Of a stretch of 41,318 bases of DNA, positions 39,989 through 41,318 are shown piece after piece. The stretch comes from Akkermansia sp. GTDB taxonomy: Bacteria; Verrucomicrobiota; Verrucomicrobiia; Verrucomicrobiales; Akkermansiaceae. A model generated the notes under the pieces. It worked only from the letters and a program-made list of their open reading frames with translations. It searched no databases and had not been told where the DNA came from. The stretch covers positions 1 through 41,318 of the forward strand of contig JAFQDN010000036.1 of the NCBI GenBank assembly GCA_017415995.1. The letters are read 5' to 3'. Position 1 is the stretch's first letter; each line of letters starts with the position of its first letter. Made by a program: the position numbers and the translations under genes.

Positions 39989-41318
39989 ATGGCAAATGCA
40001 AATGAGATAGCGGTGGCATACCACAAATGGCACGTGGTGAGCGGTCCGGTCGGTGGTAAGGTGACTAACGCTGACGGTACGGTGACGTATTGCACCATTC
40101 CCGAAGGTGGGCAGGGGTGTTTTTATGCCGTGAGTATGAAGGTGTACACGGATAATGCAGCGGTGCAAGTCGATGAGATTGTAAATTTTAAGGGGGCTCT
40201 CGTTGCATCCGCAGGCAGCGGGAGCGGTGGCGCTTTGCTGAGCGGGGCGAATACGTTTACGGGCTCGAATGTGTTTGCGAATGATTTTTCCGTGCTGCCG
40301 CTGGGGCAGACGACGGTGCTGGGGGCACCGGCCTACGGCTTGCATGTGAGTGCGAGCGGGGGATTGCAGTTGTTTGGTGTGCATTTTATGCTGAGCGACA
40401 TGTGGAGTGACCACGCGCTGAAGGTGGTGAATGATGCGGTGTGCCTGACGAGTACGGGGGAGGCGGCGCTGGGGTTTGATTATGCGAACAAGGTGGTGTT
40501 CCGCACGATGCCGAATGACGGTGGCACGGCGAACGATACCGCCGGGGCTGTGTATGAGTTCCAAGGCTGGCAGTGGGCGGATGAAACGCATACGGAGCGG
40601 GTGGCGAGCGCGGTGGATGTGCGGAAGGCTGCGGCGGGTATGCTAAGTGATGATAGTTTGCTGAACCGGGCAGAGGGGGATGCGCGGTGGGTAGAGCGTT
40701 ATCTTTTTGCATTTTCGGACAGTCATTTAGATTACCCGGGGGCGGAGGTAGATGCCACATATAATGGTTCGCTGGCAGTGGGTGGTTATTCCTCCTGCCT
40801 CAAGAATGACGCCACGGCGGTGGGGTTCCACGCGCGCACGCTTAATACGGGTGGCGTGGCGCTGGGGTGTGAGGCTTATAGCGGCTCGATTGACGCGTGC
40901 GCGCTGGGGACGTATGCCACAGCGGAGGGGCAGAATGCGATTGCAATTGGGCGCGAGGCGAATACGGCAACTACGAATAATATTGCTATAGGTTACAAGG
41001 TAACGGCGAAGAAGACGGCGTCTGTGAGTATAGGCTATCTCAGCACGGCGACGGGGCTTTACAGTACGGCGGTGGGGTATAAATGCAAGTCTACAGCGAC
41101 GGAGACGGGCGCAGCGTATTACGGCGGCGTGACCTTTGGGCAGAGTTGCACGGCGAGTGGGCCGGGTGGTGTGGCGATGGGGCATGGGTGTACGGCGAGT
41201 GCGCAGCATGCAACGGTGCTGGGGCAGTGGAGTGCGGCTAGGGGGGTTGATAGTTTGGTGCTTGGTACTTATAGTGAGGCCACGGGGACGGGCGGGAATG
41301 TGATAGGGTTTAAGAGCA
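39989..41318 (+). CDS. Trimeric tail fibre with YadA-head repeats (3' end beyond the window)
   Basis: An open frame of 443 codons from ATG 39989 (GGAG 9 nt upstream) to the window end with no stop. The N-terminal 90 residues are probably the virion-attachment part. About 270 residues of beta-structured segments follow, including SLLNRAEGDARWV, a typical fibre repeat. From about residue 270 to the end there are YadA-like head repeats (AIAIGREANT, SVSIGYLSTATG, STAVGYKCKS, GVAMGHGCTAS, SLVLGTYSEATG). Such repeats form a trimeric beta-roll that contacts the host surface. The real end and any chaperone gene are unseen. Confidence 0.85.
   Translation, partial: MANANEIAVAYHKWHVVSGPVGGKVTNADGTVTYCTIPEGGQGCFYAVSMKVYTDNAAVQVDEIVNFKGALVASAGSGSGGALLSGANTFTGSNVFANDFSVLPLGQTTVLGAPAYGLHVSASGGLQLFGVHFMLSDMWSDHALKVVNDAVCLTSTGEAALGFDYANKVVFRTMPNDGGTANDTAGAVYEFQGWQWADETHTERVASAVDVRKAAAGMLSDDSLLNRAEGDARWVERYLFAFSDSHLDYPGAEVDATYNGSLAVGGYSSCLKNDATAVGFHARTLNTGGVALGCEAYSGSIDACALGTYATAEGQNAIAIGREANTATTNNIAIGYKVTAKKTASVSIGYLSTATGLYSTAVGYKCKSTATETGAAYYGGVTFGQSCTASGPGGVAMGHGCTASAQHATVLGQWSAARGVDSLVLGTYSEATGTGGNVIGFKS

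Noticed and set aside
27496..41318. A CRISPR array or CRISPR-associated locus (because of the Cas4-like nuclease)
   Set aside because: No repeat-spacer array is present; the nuclease is DUF2800 beside an annealase, a standard phage recombination pair.

Overview
The window joins a bacterial chromosome segment (1 to about 27,495) to the left part of an integrated prophage (about 27,495 to the right edge). The chromosomal genes fit a Gram-negative gut bacterium of the Verrucomicrobiota, possibly related to Akkermansia. The basis is indirect: two secreted SGNH/sialate-type O-acetylesterases of the kind used on mucin glycans, a topoisomerase III with C-terminal repeats, and many first genes without Shine-Dalgarno sequences. 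No rRNA or marker gene confirms this.

Chromosomal layout. A leftward cluster holds topB, an SBF-like transporter and two tandem YwaF/TMEM164-like membrane proteins (194-5523). A rightward cluster holds two half-transporter ABC exporters, probably a heterodimer, followed by two uncharacterised proteins (5809-12317). Then come two convergent secreted esterases (12385-15423) around a strong terminator hairpin, an orphan peptide-ABC ATPase, gcvT, and divergent argH. After these lie a small membrane protein, a metallo-beta-lactamase-fold hydrolase, a membrane-anchored unknown, hisS, the PTS pair ptsH-ptsI, and thiC. Many first genes have a -10 box ending only 6-12 nt before the ATG, so leaderless or nearly leaderless mRNAs look common here.

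Prophage. Just after the thiC terminator lies the 3' half of a tRNA-Ser(GGA) on the minus strand, with no 5' half beside it. I read this as attL, with the element running rightward past the window. Two leftward membrane-protein genes face a rightward early operon. The rightward promoter overlaps a perfect 15-bp palindrome that recurs twice more inside the operon, next to two overlapping ribbon-helix-helix (RHH) repressor genes. Small genes follow, then a recombination module (DUF2303, Bet/RecT annealase, DUF2800 nuclease, SSB-like protein, RusA resolvase), a replication protein with an origin-like sequence inside its gene, a winged-helix protein and a small terminase. A terminator and a new promoter then start a virion block: P22 gp4/T7 gp11-like adaptor, two internal-virion-like proteins, and a YadA-repeat fibre that runs off the window. 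Integrase, large terminase, portal and capsid genes are not in the window.

Most unusual signals: a roughly 40-bp palindromic element inserted in the same reading frame in three phage genes; the triplicated operator; two similar structured leaders ahead of 31,530 and of the annealase gene; and several small-gene ends whose last codons also form the next gene's ribosome-binding site.
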